From: Bog-793 sp050010315
GTDB lineage: Bacteria; Actinomycetota; Acidimicrobiia; Acidimicrobiales; Bog-793
Direction: 5' to 3'
Length of the DNA: 6,754 nt
NCBI GenBank assembly: GCA_050010315.1
Contig: JBEKLG010000098.1
Span: 1 to 6,754, forward strand
Part shown: one piece after another, positions 5,754-6,754 of the stretch
Position numbering within the stretch: position 1 is the stretch's first letter
Layout: each line of letters begins with the position of its first letter
The notes under the pieces: generated by a model
The model's database searches: none
Seen by the model: the letters and a program-made list of their open reading frames with translations, nothing else
What the model was told of the DNA's origin: nothing
Made by a program: the position numbers and the translations under genes

Positions 5754-6754
5754 ATGAACAGGGATGTCCGACGTGCCGCGCCGCACGTCGTGCGTCTCGG
5801 GCTGCTCGGCCTCGGCGGTGTCGGATCCGCCTTCGCCGAGCTCGTCGACAACGACCACGAGGGTATCGACGGACGGGTGGGGCTCACGCTCGAGATCGCC
5901 CGCATCGCCGTGCGGGACGCGACCAGGCCACGCCCTTCGCTGGCGCGCCCGGAGCGGATCACCGCTGACGCCGCTGCCGTCGTCGCCGACCCGTCGATCG
6001 ACGTCGTCGTCGAGCTCATCGGCGGGATCGAGCCCGCCAAGTCGCTGATCCTCGCGGCGTTGCGCGCCGGCAAGCCCGTCGTGACGGCGAACAAGGAGTT
6101 GCTCGCCCAGGAAGGTCCCGAGCTGTTTGCCGCCGCCGAGTCGGCCGGAAGGGCGCTGCTTTTTGAGGCCGCCGTCGCGGGCGCGATCCCACTTGTGCGA
6201 GCGCTGCGCGTCTCACTTGTCGGCGAACACATCCGTCGCATCCTCGGCATCGTGAACGGGACGACGAACTACATCCTCACCGAGATGAGCGAAAAGGGAC
6301 TGAGCTATGCCGCGGCCCTCGACGCGGCCCAGCGCCTCGGCTACGCCGAACGCGATCCGGCCGCAGACGTCGGCGGGCACGACGCCGCCGCCAAAGCGGC
6401 GATCCTCGCCGGCATCGCCTTCAGCGCCGACGTTGTCGCCGCCGACGTCTACCGCGAGGGGATCGAGGCGATCGAGGCCGCCGACATCGCGTTCGCGCAT
6501 CGCCTTGGCTACGAGGTGAAACTGCTCGCCGTCGCCGAGCAGCTCGAGGCCGACGACGGCCCCCCGACGATCGCGGTGCGGGTCTATCCGGCGATGGTCC
6601 CTGCCGACCATCCGCTCGCGGCGATTCGCGGCCCTTTCAACGCCGTCTTCATCGAGGGGGACGCTGCCGGCGAGCTGATGCTCTTCGGGCGCGGCGCCGG
6701 AGGCCGCCCGACGGCGAGCGCGGTGCTCGGCGACGTCATCGACGCCGCCGGCGC
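5754..6754 (+). CDS. hom: Homoserine dehydrogenase (3' end beyond window)
   Basis: Hom reduces aspartate semialdehyde to homoserine with NAD(P)H, the branch point toward threonine, methionine and isoleucine. The frame is open to the window edge, giving 333 codons. The N-terminal Rossmann domain has GLGGVG (19-24) for the dinucleotide. TANK with Lys114 and FEAAVAGAIPLV (137-148) follow, then the substrate domain with GIVNGTTNYIL (165-175). YAERDPAADVGGHDAAAK (197-214) holds Glu199, Asp210 and Lys214, with the same spacing as the catalytic Glu208, Asp219 and Lys223 of the yeast enzyme. About 100 residues are missing; in most bacterial Hom proteins that end carries a regulatory ACT domain for threonine feedback, which cannot be seen here. 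The ATG at 5754 lies 19 bases after lysA. thrC and thrB often follow in actinobacteria. Confidence 0.96.
   Translation, partial: MNRDVRRAAPHVVRLGLLGLGGVGSAFAELVDNDHEGIDGRVGLTLEIARIAVRDATRPRPSLARPERITADAAAVVADPSIDVVVELIGGIEPAKSLILAALRAGKPVVTANKELLAQEGPELFAAAESAGRALLFEAAVAGAIPLVRALRVSLVGEHIRRILGIVNGTTNYILTEMSEKGLSYAAALDAAQRLGYAERDPAADVGGHDAAAKAAILAGIAFSADVVAADVYREGIEAIEAADIAFAHRLGYEVKLLAVAEQLEADDGPPTIAVRVYPAMVPADHPLAAIRGPFNAVFIEGDAAGELMLFGRGAGGRPTASAVLGDVIDAAG

Overview
The window is high-GC DNA with dense, often overlapping genes, frequent GTG starts and few clear Shine-Dalgarno sequences. Together with the order argS-lysA-hom and a proteobacterial-unlike tRNA/lipoprotein layout, this suggests an actinobacterium, possibly a deep-branching class such as Acidimicrobiia. 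The class is an inference from gene style and order only. Nothing here looks phage-, transposon- or plasmid-derived, and no stretch over 300 bases is without a gene.

Left part (1-1883, minus strand): the 5' end of a high-affinity potassium uptake operon. Reading leftwards it runs: an unnamed 27-residue single-pass membrane peptide (1883-1800), kdpF (1803-1714), kdpA (1714-23) and the first seven codons of kdpB (from 23). All junctions overlap by 1-4 bases (ATGA, TAGTG, TGATG), so translation is probably coupled. KdpA is the K+ channel-like subunit, KdpB the P-type ATPase and KdpF a small stabilising peptide. kdpC and any kdpDE regulators would lie beyond the left edge. A 125-bp divergent spacer (1884-2008) carries three same-strand TTGAC sites spaced 11 and 21 bp apart. 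This is the layout expected for an OmpR/PhoB-family regulator such as KdpE.

Middle (2009-2795): a gene for an unrecognised secreted lipoprotein points away from kdp and ends convergent with tRNA-Arg(CCG). A weak hairpin lies between the two. An 88-bp spacer then separates the tRNA from argS, which points the other way.

Right part (2796-6754, plus strand): argS (arginyl-tRNA synthetase) overlaps lysA (diaminopimelate decarboxylase, last step of lysine synthesis). After 19 bases lysA is followed by hom (homoserine dehydrogenase), which is cut by the window edge. lysA and hom draw on the two branches of the aspartate pathway.

Most of the content is housekeeping or well-known transport. The least-described items are the second small peptide ahead of kdpF, the putative operator in front of it, the orphan lipoprotein sharing that control region, and -10-like hexamers placed exactly six bases before start codons, suggesting leaderless transcripts.
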